This document shows positions 32,601-40,655 of a stretch of 64,000 bases of DNA, piece after piece. The notes under the pieces are model-generated. The model saw nothing but the letters and a program-made list of their open reading frames with translations, was not told where the DNA came from and did not search any database. The position numbers and the translations under genes are program-made. Source of the DNA: Candidatus Zhuqueibacterota bacterium (GTDB taxonomy: Bacteria > Zhuqueibacterota > Zhuqueibacteria > Oceanimicrobiales > Oceanimicrobiaceae); assembly GCA_029262055.1 (NCBI GenBank), contig JAJDAD010000035.1, positions 1-64,000 of the forward strand, read 5' to 3'. The stretch's first letter is position 1. Every line of letters starts with the position of its first letter.

Positions 32601-33296
32601 GTAGCCGGTATCCAGCATGCACAGAATTACTCCCTTTCCCGAAAAGCCCAGTTCATGCAGCGCCGGCACATTGATTTGATTTACCTGCTTAAAGGAAAAG
32701 CCGTAATCCAGTTGCGCTGGTAAACTGCTCGTCTTGGGAAAAGCATCCTTCGCGAAATCAAAGCTTGCGATTTCTTCAAATGAAGGCTCATCCTTCCGGG
32801 AGTAGCTTCTGACTTCCTGAATCTTCCGCACGAAGGGAAACTCCGCAATCTCCATCAAACCGGTCTGATCGGTTTCGACACTTACCGCATTGAGCCACCT
32901 TGAAATCCGTCTAATTTTGAACACCTTGGCACCAATCTCTTCGAGATATGTCGCTGAAACTTCAAGGTCATAAAAATCCAGCAACTGACTGCCAAACACC
33001 TTTTGCCGCCGTTTTTGTGCCTGCGGTAAAATGTCGGTTTTTTGTCGAGCAAGAGCAGTTCGATATTCACCCGGATTGTGAATTCCTTTGTCTGTAAAGA
33101 AAACCCAGGCCTTGACTGTTGTCTCCTTCTTTTGCAGGGACAGCGCTCTTTCTAAAGAAGCCACGATGACAGGGTCTGATTTAGACTTGCTCAGTTGGGG
33201 AGCATTTGAACTGCGGCTTTGAGAAAAAAGCAACGTTGATGAAAGAAGCACGACCAATGTAGAAATAGATATTCGAGAATACTTGGCTCTTCGCAT
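29655..33296 (-). CDS. Secreted subtilisin-like serine protease with FG-GAP repeats and sorting signal
   Basis: 1213 residues. Signal peptide, an I9-like propeptide region (about 55-150), then an S8 peptidase domain with Asp in ILCMLDTGYNKDH, His in QQHDHGTGTFSVAAG and Ser in GTSLSTPLVSGAAALL. A fibronectin-like segment with SIELSWRSSTDP follows, then about eight FG-GAP/VCBS repeats (WGDYNNDGYLDL, WIDYDNDGDQDLF and similar Ca-binding loops), an ASPIC/UnbV-type domain, and a C-terminal sorting module beginning LQQNYPNPFNPATTIRY and ending ARKMLLLK. It is probably a cell-surface or released protease. First of a row of same-strand secreted genes. Confidence 0.94.
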   Translation of the reverse strand: MRRAKYSRISISTLVVLLSSTLLFSQSRSSNAPQLSKSKSDPVIVASLERALSLQKKETTVKAWVFFTDKGIHNPGEYRTALARQKTDILPQAQKRRQKVFGSQLLDFYDLEVSATYLEEIGAKVFKIRRISRWLNAVSVETDQTGLMEIAEFPFVRKIQEVRSYSRKDEPSFEEIASFDFAKDAFPKTSSLPAQLDYGFSFKQVNQINVPALHELGFSGKGVILCMLDTGYNKDHEAVRDRDIFAERDFVFGDGETKNEPGDVLQQHDHGTGTFSVAAGFKPGVLIGPAYGARILLAKTEDFLLETRLEEDNWVAGLEWADSLGADVVNSSLAYLTFDDGSGYTIADLDGRTAVTSQAASLAASRGIVLCNASGNFGPSVSSLWTPADADSMLVVGAVDSNNVVASFSGRGPTADGRIKPDVVARGARTLWARGRVTNEYRFANGTSLSTPLVSGAAALLIEAHPDWTPMQVIDALKQTAGNAENPDNDRGWGLIDAFAAATEVEEIKHPLPFSLILPNESDFMPNSIELSWRSSTDPNSSSPVSYEVALGVDESFTNAVTFTSADTGFSIDRSLLGTGVKYFWKVTATDAEGLKRESREVLRLNDTMAYSPFHFTQITIGAPVEDREFSTGCSWGDYNNDGYLDLMVSNFSIAKSLSLYTNNGDGTFSKFTSPEIDQLVSRPFASAWGDFNNDGYLDVYVSVGGNTGLQPTFWMNLLFQNDGPPNYTFTRITTGDIARDSTGTWSSSFVDYDNDGDLDIYSPPAVRGNPELFYVNDGAGVFTRDNAAFLSSNNQANSGVGSWIDYDNDGDQDLFIPKSGSDIGGEVNALFQNLLTERGHLGFLRLTSGPIVAEFDFGFSASWGDYDNDGDPDVYLSVFNANNALYRNDVNETGLFAKITDGIIVNDGGPSIGSGWADYDNDGDLDLFVASASPGTSSMYENDGAGNFTRLTHSKIGNLATNAGSSSGCAWADYDNDGDLDLYIANTSSDNATPDANFLYRNEIGNDNRWLTIACEGVQSNKSAIGTKVWLKANIFGQSYWQLRHVSGSPTGDRSHNSQRVHFGVGAAAVADSIRLEWPSGQVDLYTGVHSTGFYRAVEGVGLNSTVTAVQDDLPSGVPSGFTLQQNYPNPFNPATTIRYALPTASRVVLRIYDLLGREVRTLVDAVQSSGGQTVVWNGTDDRGKSVSSGIYIYRVTAAGRLEGARKMLLLK

Positions 33297-33338
33297 TGTG
33301 CCTTCCTAAAGTAAGAGTAAGGGATAAACTCAACAAAA

Positions 33339-35660
33339 TTATCGCAGCAAAAGCATTTTCTTTCTCGTTACACTTTCCCCGGATTCCAGTTCGTAGATAA
33401 AAATGCCACTAGCCAGCTCGATTCCGTCTTCGCTCAGACCAGTCCATTTAACTTGGTAGGTTTGCGCCGACTGTACTTCATCCACCAAGGTCAGCACCTT
33501 CTGGCCAAGCAAATTGTAGATCGTCAGAGTTACCTGGCCACCGTGTTCTATTTCGTATTCTATAGTCGTCTCGGGATTGAACGGATTTGGGTAGTTTTGG
33601 AAAAGCTGAATCTTATTCGGAATCACTGGCCCTCTTCGTCCGCCATTCAGGACAGCCGGGTCGAGTTTAAGGGCAACCAGTTCTGCGATTTGGGAAGCGC
33701 CGCCCACCGGAACGGCGATGTGCTGAATTCCGTCGGCCATGTAAGTCATTGGTGAGCCGGCTGCGTTGCTGGGCAGTGCAATCTTGGCAATCTGCTCGCC
33801 GGTTTCCAGATTAAATGCAAGCAACGCCGGATCGCTGTTAAAAGTAGATATTTCCGAAGCATTTCCACGCGGTGTGCTGCCACGATGACTGTTGATCCCT
33901 TCCTGCACCGCAAAGAGAAGCGAGTCAGTCAAAAGTACGAAAACGCGACGAGCCCAACCGAGGCGTGGCAGGTTAAGGCCACTCAATGCGGAATGGTTTC
34001 GTGGGCCTTCACCTACGGCGGTGTACCAAAGATGGTCGCCCGTATTTAAATCCATCGCCGTGATTCGCCCGTACGGTGGTTTCATTATTGGCAGTCCCTG
34101 CGGGCCAACCGGCCCGTAACTTGGCGCCCCTTTGTAAGCATAATTCTGAGGATCTCTCGTGTTTTCCCAAACTCGCAAAGTCCAAACACCTTTGATGGAG
34201 GGTACGAAAATTCGTCCGGTTGTCGGGTGAACCGCTGCGCCTGCCCAACTTCCGCCTCCACTCACGCCAGGCACCGTAACCGTACCTTGAAAAGTTGGCG
34301 GCGTAAATATGGGGCCGTGTCTTAGTCGAGTCAAAATTGCAGTCGCTTGCTGACGTAACGCCGGCGTAAAGTCGATTAAATCATCAATTTCTGCGCCTTG
34401 CTGTTCGAAGGGAGCAGGTTTCGTTGGATGAGGTTGAGTGGGAGACGCAACCTCACCAGGTACATTCGATAACGGCACGGATTTCTCCTCAATCGGCCAG
34501 ACTGGCTCACCGGTCACACGATCAAACACAAAGAGCGAGCCATGTTTCGTCACCTGCGCAACTGCCTTAATTCGAGTACCGCCAACTGTGATTTCCAGAA
34601 GGTTTGGCGCCGCGGGCAAATCATAATCCCACAATCCGTGGTGCACGATTTGGTAGTGCCAAACACGTTCACCGGTTTCCGCATTCAGACAAACCAGGCT
34701 TTCTGCAAACAAATTATCACCGGCCCGTTCCCCGCCGTAGTAGTCGTTTGTAGGCGTCCCAAACGGCAGATAAACATACCCAAGCTCTTCATCAGAACTC
34801 ATTGGCGCCCAAACATTGGTGTTGCCAAAACGCTGCCAGGAATTGTCGCCCCACGTCTCCACGCCAAAATCGCCGCCCTGGGGAATCGATTCAAAAATCC
34901 ACAGCAGTTCACCGGTCCTGGGATCGAAAGCACGCACATCGCCGGGAGCCATATTTCTTGAAACCGGGTAATCCCAAATTGAAGATCCGACAACCACCGC
35001 ATCGCGACAAATGATAGGTGGAGAACTGACGCCGTACTGCAAATTACTAAAACTGCGGCGCAATCCTGTCGTGAGATCGATTCTACCGTTCGCACCGAAG
35101 TTGGTGATCGGGTTACCGGTATCTGCATTGAGCGCAATCAGGTAAGCATCGCCTGTGCCGATAAAAATTCGACGCTCTCCTCCTCCCTCCCAATAAGCGA
35201 CGCCGCGATGTAGAAAACCGTTATTCGGGGGAGAGCCGCTTTGGTAAGACTCCGGATTAAATGTCCACAAAGTTTGGCCGGTCACCGCATCGATGGCTGC
35301 AACCTGGCTGAGTGAGGTGCTTGTGTACAGCACGCCATCGACCATCAATGGCGTTGCCTCATATTTCCAGGTCCACAGATTTGAATTGCTATTTAGAATC
35401 GGTTGGTCAATCGATTGCCAGCGCCAGGCAATTTGTAATTGATTGACATTCTCAGTGGTGATTTGATTGAGAGGCGCATATTTCGTGCTGGCCTGATCGG
35501 CCCCATACGATCGCCAGTTGCCGCCGGCGGTCTGTGTTGATACGAATCGTGCGTCAACCAGGCTGAAAAATAGCAGCAAAAATAAAACACGAACTCTTTG
35601 TCTGTAGAAGTGTTTTATGGGCCGGGAGTTTCTTTTAGCTAATTGTTCAAATCGTTTCAC
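33339..35660 (-). CDS. Secreted PQQ-dependent dehydrogenase-like protein with sorting signal
   Basis: 773 residues. A signal peptide with an unusually long basic N-region is followed by an eight-blade quinoprotein propeller of the membrane-glucose or alcohol dehydrogenase type. Recognisable segments are NWRSYGADQASTKYAPLNQI, QVAAIDAVTGQTLWTFNPE, RAFDPRTGELLWIFESIPQ, FVFDRVTGEPVWPIEEK, and PGVSGGGSWAGAAVHPTTGRIFVPS. No cytochrome c domain is present. The C-terminus carries the FlgD-like sorting module (NYPNPFNPETTIEYEI through TRKKMLLLR). It probably oxidises a sugar or alcohol at the cell surface; whether it truly binds PQQ is not proven by sequence. It ends 42 bases before the subtilase gene. 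Confidence 0.92.
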   Translation of the reverse strand: MKRFEQLAKRNSRPIKHFYRQRVRVLFLLLFFSLVDARFVSTQTAGGNWRSYGADQASTKYAPLNQITTENVNQLQIAWRWQSIDQPILNSNSNLWTWKYEATPLMVDGVLYTSTSLSQVAAIDAVTGQTLWTFNPESYQSGSPPNNGFLHRGVAYWEGGGERRIFIGTGDAYLIALNADTGNPITNFGANGRIDLTTGLRRSFSNLQYGVSSPPIICRDAVVVGSSIWDYPVSRNMAPGDVRAFDPRTGELLWIFESIPQGGDFGVETWGDNSWQRFGNTNVWAPMSSDEELGYVYLPFGTPTNDYYGGERAGDNLFAESLVCLNAETGERVWHYQIVHHGLWDYDLPAAPNLLEITVGGTRIKAVAQVTKHGSLFVFDRVTGEPVWPIEEKSVPLSNVPGEVASPTQPHPTKPAPFEQQGAEIDDLIDFTPALRQQATAILTRLRHGPIFTPPTFQGTVTVPGVSGGGSWAGAAVHPTTGRIFVPSIKGVWTLRVWENTRDPQNYAYKGAPSYGPVGPQGLPIMKPPYGRITAMDLNTGDHLWYTAVGEGPRNHSALSGLNLPRLGWARRVFVLLTDSLLFAVQEGINSHRGSTPRGNASEISTFNSDPALLAFNLETGEQIAKIALPSNAAGSPMTYMADGIQHIAVPVGGASQIAELVALKLDPAVLNGGRRGPVIPNKIQLFQNYPNPFNPETTIEYEIEHGGQVTLTIYNLLGQKVLTLVDEVQSAQTYQVKWTGLSEDGIELASGIFIYELESGESVTRKKMLLLR

Positions 35661-35796
35661 GAAGCCAATCCTTATCTTTGCTTTTGTCGCTATTGCCAGG
35701 CAACCACAGCAGTGCCTTTTGGCCCAAAAGGTATCATTGACATTCTTAATTCAGAATTAGACTGTTATGACTCCTTGTTCAGTTTTTGAGCAAAGA

Positions 35797-37764
35797 CTAC
35801 TTTAACAGGAGCATCTTTTTACTTTCCCTGAGATTGTCAGATTGAATTTCATAGATGTAAAGTCCTGAACTCAATTTGATGCCCGAGTCGTCTCGGCCGT
35901 CCCAAACGACTGTCTTGGCGCCGGCTGTCTGCGTCTCATTTACCAACACTCTGACTTGTTCACCGATTAGATTGTAAACAGACAATTGAACACGAGAACT
36001 TGCCCGCAATTCATAGCGAATGCTGGTGGTCGGGTTGAAGGGATTAGGGTAATTCTGATCTAAAACGAAATCTCCGGGTACGACGCCCGGTTCCTGGACA
36101 CTGGTCAAAGTCACACCTTCTTCAATGGTGACTATTTGGTTTACTACGGCATTTTTCAATATGTCAATCGTACCGGCCGGCCATTGTACTGTAACGGAAT
36201 CGACCCTGTCGCTCTGACCAAGACCAAAGCTTAGCCACTGACTGCCCATTGAAAGGTGGCTGGCACCCGCGTACACCTCTCGCAGCTGCACCACTCCGTT
36301 AGAGGCAACCCTGACCTTGGCTCCGACGCCATCCCGGTTGCTGCGAGTGCCAACTAGTCGAACTTTGAGCCAATTGTTGCCGTTCCCTGCATTTCTCAGC
36401 AGAAAGGGCCGGCCCGGTTGCCCAACTCTGCCAGCTTGCGCCGGGATGGCTTCTGCTGCGACAATAATATCAGGAAAGCCGTTGTTGTCAAAATCTGCCT
36501 GGGCAACTCCTGATGTATAGAAATTTGACAAATTCACCGGCATTTGTGCGGTGAGTTCTGTAAAACCGCCATCGCCGTTGCTGAAGAGCATCGTGCCCGG
36601 ATTACCAACACCCGGCCCAATGATGTTCAACGCCAGGCACCGTTGCGCCCCTGCTGTGGTTGCGGCACGCGGAGGGCAGGTTCCTACGATTGAGCCAGTG
36701 AAAAAGAGATCGTCATTGCCATCGTTGTCAAAATCGGTAAAACTGCATCCCCACGCGAACTCATGATTTGACACGCCCGCGGCCGGCGCTTGATCTGTAA
36801 AGGTTCCGTTACCATTGTTGCGCCACAGCGCATGCGGCAGGCCACTTGTGCCGGTATTGGTGACAAAAATATCGATATCGCCGTCGTGGTCGTAATCGCT
36901 GCCGGCAAGGCCCATCCAGAGACCTGGCCGCGAAACACCGGCTTGCGCCGCAACCTCAGTAAAGGTCAAATCCCCGTTATTCCGGAACAGCTCGAGAGGC
37001 GTCGACGCGATATTGCGGTCGTTGCAGGTGGCGACAAAAAGATCCATGAGCCCATCATTGTTGTAGTCGGAGAACATAGTAGCGCAAGCGCCAACTCTGG
37101 TGTCAACACGCGCAGAAGCACTGATGTCCGTGAAGGTCAGGTCGCCATCATTCAAGTACATCTTGTTCCGGTCGTTGCGTAAGTGTGCCAGACTGCCGGG
37201 AGCCGAAACAAAAATATCCAGATAGCCATCGTTATTTATGTCAGCCACTGATGCAGCTAGGTGCGTAACAGGAGACGAGAGCTCTGCGTCGCTGGTAATA
37301 TCACTGAACGTTCCATCTCCATTATTGTGGTAGAGTTTCATCGGAGCCTGCGCGGTTCCTTGCAGGCTGCCGCCATCGCCCGTCAGGAAAAGATCTTTCC
37401 AGCCGTCGTTGTCAAAGTCAGCCGCGACAACGCCTGAGTTGCCGGTTCTACTCTCAGCACCTGCTGCTACGGCAACGTTAATGAATGTACCATCGCCGTT
37501 GTTTCGAAATAAGGCGTTTGGCTGCGTCTTGCCGTTAGTCAGGAAGAGATCTACCAGGTCGTCGTTATTGTAGTCGAACCAGGCCGCGCCGGCTAGGCCA
37601 TCGCCGCCAAAATGGGAGCTGCGGTGCTCGAAATCGAGCAGGCGTGAAGCATTCTCGAATGTTACGGATGGAGTTTGTGTGAAGGCCACTAGCTGTGTTG
37701 ATATCAGAAAAAAGATGACAAGCAGCTGATGAACCCACGAATTCGGCGTAAGTCTCATGATCAT
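35797..37764 (-). CDS. Secreted FG-GAP/VCBS repeat protein with UnbV domain and sorting signal
   Basis: 655 residues. Signal peptide (to about residue 30, LVAFTQ), then an FG-GAP/VCBS propeller of about seven repeats with acidic Ca-binding loops (WFDYNNDDLVDLFLTNG, DFDNDGWKDLFLTGDG, DYDHDGDIDIFVTNTG). An ASPIC/UnbV domain follows (NWLKVRLVGTRSNRDGVGAKV to FGLGQSDRVDSVTVQWP), then the C-terminal sorting module (NYPNPFNPTTSIRYEL to KKMLLLK). CRTAC1-like proteins of this build are surface-exposed and probably bind ligands or Ca; no enzyme site is visible. GGAGGG precedes the start; a second ATG two codons later is possible. Confidence 0.93.
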   Translation of the reverse strand: MIMRLTPNSWVHQLLVIFFLISTQLVAFTQTPSVTFENASRLLDFEHRSSHFGGDGLAGAAWFDYNNDDLVDLFLTNGKTQPNALFRNNGDGTFINVAVAAGAESRTGNSGVVAADFDNDGWKDLFLTGDGGSLQGTAQAPMKLYHNNGDGTFSDITSDAELSSPVTHLAASVADINNDGYLDIFVSAPGSLAHLRNDRNKMYLNDGDLTFTDISASARVDTRVGACATMFSDYNNDGLMDLFVATCNDRNIASTPLELFRNNGDLTFTEVAAQAGVSRPGLWMGLAGSDYDHDGDIDIFVTNTGTSGLPHALWRNNGNGTFTDQAPAAGVSNHEFAWGCSFTDFDNDGNDDLFFTGSIVGTCPPRAATTAGAQRCLALNIIGPGVGNPGTMLFSNGDGGFTELTAQMPVNLSNFYTSGVAQADFDNNGFPDIIVAAEAIPAQAGRVGQPGRPFLLRNAGNGNNWLKVRLVGTRSNRDGVGAKVRVASNGVVQLREVYAGASHLSMGSQWLSFGLGQSDRVDSVTVQWPAGTIDILKNAVVNQIVTIEEGVTLTSVQEPGVVPGDFVLDQNYPNPFNPTTSIRYELRASSRVQLSVYNLIGEQVRVLVNETQTAGAKTVVWDGRDDSGIKLSSGLYIYEIQSDNLRESKKMLLLK

Positions 37765-37848
37765 TTATCCCTCCAAGTTTCTGAAAACTTATGTAGTCTG
37801 TCGCGATTATCAGCGGCATAGCTGTCGAGAAACATGCAACGACAGGTT

Positions 37849-39222
37849 TCAAAGAATTCCTTTTCCACGCAGCCAGATGAAATAGTCGGACCAGAGATCG
37901 ACAAATCGCCCGGTCCGGGTGTCACGAAGATCGTGCCGTGCAAACGGGTACATGATGAATTCATAAGGCTTGCCGAGGTCCTGCAAGTGCCGCATATTCA
38001 ATGTATCCAATCGAGTTGGAATGCTGCGGTCCATGGCGCCATAGAGCCAAAGGCTTGGTATGTCAAGAGCCTCGAGAACTGGCAGCGGCGTGTAGCCGTT
38101 CAGACCGCTAAAGTTGGCCAATTGAGGGTACACATTATCCAATGGCGTTTGGGTTCTATCTGCCAAAGTACTGTAGAAAATCTCGAGCCCCACACTAACC
38201 GTCGGTCCGGACCACATCAGCAAGAAAGAAACTTCATCCGCTTCTGCGGCAGCTAGGGGGCCAATCCATCCGCCCTGACTGTTGCCCAAAATGCCAATGC
38301 GGTCTTGATCGATTTCAGGAAAATTCTTTAGAAAACGCACACCGGCCACAAGGTCACTAGCCAAAACTCCTAATCCGGAAACGCTGTTGCCGAGTCCGAT
38401 ATTGAAGAATGTACCCGTTGACTCGCCAACTCCGCGTTTGTCGTAGCGCAGAACTGCCATCCCCTCCGGGACAAAAGGATTGGTGCCGTGCGCGATCATG
38501 TTTCTGTTCAGCCTGCCGGAGCCGTGAACGAAGACGATGGCAGGAAAAGGCCCACCACTATCGTCAGGCAAGTCAAGATCATAACGAAACCGCACGTTTC
38601 CATTCAGAAAAAACTTGTCACCAATCACCTCAAAGAGTAAGCTCTTGCTAGCCGCACCCGCCGTCGCGGCAATGGTTGCATTCCCGAATCCTGTGGCTGT
38701 AATCAAACCCGCAGAATCCACTGTCGCGACCGAAGGATTCGTTGAGGCCCAGGTTAATGAAACATTTGACATTGGGTGTCTTCGAGCGTCCATAGAAACC
38801 GCACTGACTCGCACAGTGTCTCCTGGAAATTCTACAGGCGACGTAGATGAGAGTGAAATAATGGCAACCTTTTGCTCGACGGTAACAGTGGCATTTCCAC
38901 TAACATCCAATGTTTTTGCAGTGATTGTAGCGGTACCGTTAGCAATGGCAGTCGCGTTCGCAATGTCCGGTAGTTCGCTGCTGGTCACTACGGAAACAAT
39001 CGACGAATCTGAGCTGGACCACTCAAAATCCACTCCCGTAACTTCTCTCCCACCGGCGTCGATAGCGCGCGCCGTCAAGATTTGGACTTCGCGGAAAGTG
39101 GATATTGTAGCGACTGAAGGCGATATCCCGACCGAGGTGATAGGAACGGTTCCAGGCTCTTCGTTATCAGAACTGCTTGTCGGAGAATCACTGCTGCAGG
39201 CCAAACATCCAATGAGCAGCAC
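37849..39222 (-). CDS. Lipoprotein alpha/beta hydrolase with two Ig-like (BIG2) domains
   Basis: 457 residues from the listed GTG: lipobox LACS almost at the start, two BIG2-type Ig domains (VPITSVGISPSVATISTFREVQILTARAIDAGG; VSLTWASTNPSVATVDSAGLITATG), then an alpha/beta hydrolase domain with oxyanion region IVFVHGSGRLNR, nucleophile elbow GILGNSQGGW, and a late His in FARHDLRD. It is the only gene in this block that lacks the C-terminal sorting module; it should instead be lipid-anchored. The GTG start leaves no basic N-region. Extending to an ATT at 39267, which follows AGGAG, would give a proper lipoprotein signal peptide with KTPLPARFAPVLLIGCLAC. Confidence 0.88.
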   Translation of the reverse strand: MLLIGCLACSSDSPTSSSDNEEPGTVPITSVGISPSVATISTFREVQILTARAIDAGGREVTGVDFEWSSSDSSIVSVVTSSELPDIANATAIANGTATITAKTLDVSGNATVTVEQKVAIISLSSTSPVEFPGDTVRVSAVSMDARRHPMSNVSLTWASTNPSVATVDSAGLITATGFGNATIAATAGAASKSLLFEVIGDKFFLNGNVRFRYDLDLPDDSGGPFPAIVFVHGSGRLNRNMIAHGTNPFVPEGMAVLRYDKRGVGESTGTFFNIGLGNSVSGLGVLASDLVAGVRFLKNFPEIDQDRIGILGNSQGGWIGPLAAAEADEVSFLLMWSGPTVSVGLEIFYSTLADRTQTPLDNVYPQLANFSGLNGYTPLPVLEALDIPSLWLYGAMDRSIPTRLDTLNMRHLQDLGKPYEFIMYPFARHDLRDTRTGRFVDLWSDYFIWLRGKGIL

Positions 39223-39264
39223 AGGTGCAAATCGGGCCGGCAGAGGTGTTTTTCTTAAGATATG

Positions 39265-39281
39265 AATGGTTCTCTTCTCCT
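39265..39281 (-). promoter_or_regulatory. Shine-Dalgarno ahead of a possible ATT start
   Basis: On the minus strand AGGAG (39277-39281) lies 9 bases before an ATT (39265-39267) that is in frame with the lipoprotein hydrolase and adds 15 codons rich in Arg/Lys and Pro. An in-frame TAG lies just upstream, so no ATG is available. Confidence 0.45.
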
Positions 39282-40572
39282 ACTTGAGCAGCAGCATTTT
39301 CTTGCTGTCTCTGAGTCCGTCGGATTGAATCTCATAAACGTAAAGTCCTGAGCTCAATATGTTGCCCGCGTCATCCCGGCCATCCCAAACAACGGTTTTG
39401 GCGCCTACTGTCTGGGGCTCATCGACCAACACTCTCACCCGCTCACCGACTATATTGTAGACAGACAACAGGACACGCGAGTTTGCCTGCAGTTCGTACC
39501 GGATGCTGGTGGTTGGGTTAAAAGGGTTGGGATAGTTTTGGCTTAGAGCGAATTCCGTCGGGAGGGCTCCGGCCGCATCACCAACGGAAGTAACAAACAA
39601 CTCGTTTTTGAACACGCCGCTAAGGGTTCCGGCGTAAAGAATATCTGTTGAAGAAATTGCAAGGGTAAAGATAGTGCTATCGGAAAGGCCAAGGCTAAAC
39701 TCGTTCCAACTACTGCTCCCTTTAGGGAGTAGAAAAACGCCACTGCCAAATGATCCTGCAAACAAATCGCCATTGGAGTTTAGAGACAGTGCTCGCAGAT
39801 CCAGGTTGCTCAAACCATTATTTCCCGACTCCAGGGTTGTGCCGCCATCGGTAGAGCGAAATAGACCATCTGAACGTGTACTGACAAAAAGTTCGTTGTC
39901 AGCATCGATAACCATAGCAGTCACCGTCAATGAATCTAAACCTTGGAACTGCCAGTTGTCGCCGTTATCTACTGAACGATATAAGCCGAATCTTCCGCCT
40001 GCATATAATACATCATCTTCACTAATAGCCAGAGTAAGAATATCAAGGGTATTTGGTAGCAGGCCATTCACAAGTCGTTGCCAGGTTTGGCCATTATTAA
40101 GTGAGCGCTGTATGCCACCGCCGAAGCCAAGAGAAACTAAGCCGTGCACGCCGGCAAACACATGCCCCTGGTCATTGAACTCAAAGTCCCAAGCGACACC
40201 TTCAGATAGTTGCAGAGTCCACGTATCGCCATTGTTTCCGGATTTGAAAATGCCAGAACCATTAATAACACCAGCCCATAAGTTACCACTTCCATCCAGC
40301 GAAAGCGCCTCAACACCTCCGTTCAGTTCGTTTGTAATTTCCTGCCAGGTTTCACCCAGATCGGAAGAGCGATAAACCTCTTTGACTCCGCTGTCTGAGA
40401 AGAAGGTGTCGTTGCTGCCAGCAAACACCAGTCCGTCTGAATTAACCGTGAGTGCGAAAATGTTCACTTCAGGACTATTCGTTTTTACCCAACTATTTGT
40501 TTGCCCAAAAGTCCTGTGACAAAAAATAACCTGCAGTGAAAAGATCAACAAAATGTACTTATTCATATTCAT
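39280..40572 (-). CDS. Secreted BNR/YCF48-type beta-propeller with sorting signal (paralogue A)
   Basis: 430 residues from ATG 40572, chosen because AGGTAATACCT directly precedes it; an upstream in-frame ATG at 40620 lacks a ribosome site. Signal peptide (NKYILLIFSLQVIFCHRTFGQ), then seven or more photosystem-assembly/BNR-like repeats of the form LYRSVDNGDNWQFQGLDS or IFKSGNNGDTWTLQ, which build a propeller of the exo-sialidase-like fold without visible catalytic residues. The C-terminal module is NYPNPFNPTTSIRYEL to SKKMLLLK. Close paralogue of the next gene upstream, sharing leader and C-terminal DNA. Probably a surface-displayed binding protein. Confidence 0.9.
   Translation of the reverse strand: MNMNKYILLIFSLQVIFCHRTFGQTNSWVKTNSPEVNIFALTVNSDGLVFAGSNDTFFSDSGVKEVYRSSDLGETWQEITNELNGGVEALSLDGSGNLWAGVINGSGIFKSGNNGDTWTLQLSEGVAWDFEFNDQGHVFAGVHGLVSLGFGGGIQRSLNNGQTWQRLVNGLLPNTLDILTLAISEDDVLYAGGRFGLYRSVDNGDNWQFQGLDSLTVTAMVIDADNELFVSTRSDGLFRSTDGGTTLESGNNGLSNLDLRALSLNSNGDLFAGSFGSGVFLLPKGSSSWNEFSLGLSDSTIFTLAISSTDILYAGTLSGVFKNELFVTSVGDAAGALPTEFALSQNYPNPFNPTTSIRYELQANSRVLLSVYNIVGERVRVLVDEPQTVGAKTVVWDGRDDAGNILSSGLYVYEIQSDGLRDSKKMLLLK
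39288..39541 (-). repeat. Sorting-signal cassette, copy 1
   Basis: DNA encoding the C-terminal sorting module of paralogue A. It is clearly alignable base by base with the cassettes at 40662-40918 and 42005-42260, much better than the propeller parts of the same genes. Confidence 0.7.
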
Positions 40573-40602
40573 AGGTATTACCTCTATCTTGAGAATACCA
40601 TT

Positions 40603-40636
40603 GAATTCGATACCGGTCAATTAGCGAATTGATAGT
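40603..40636 (-). repeat. 34-bp intergenic repeat, copy 1
   Basis: Begins GAATTCG and ends near CGAATTG, around a core with ACCGGTCAATTA. It matches the element at 41947-41980 with two differences. It lies between a stop upstream and the leader of paralogue A. Confidence 0.75.
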
Positions 40637-40655
40637 ATCACACTCATTGACAGCC

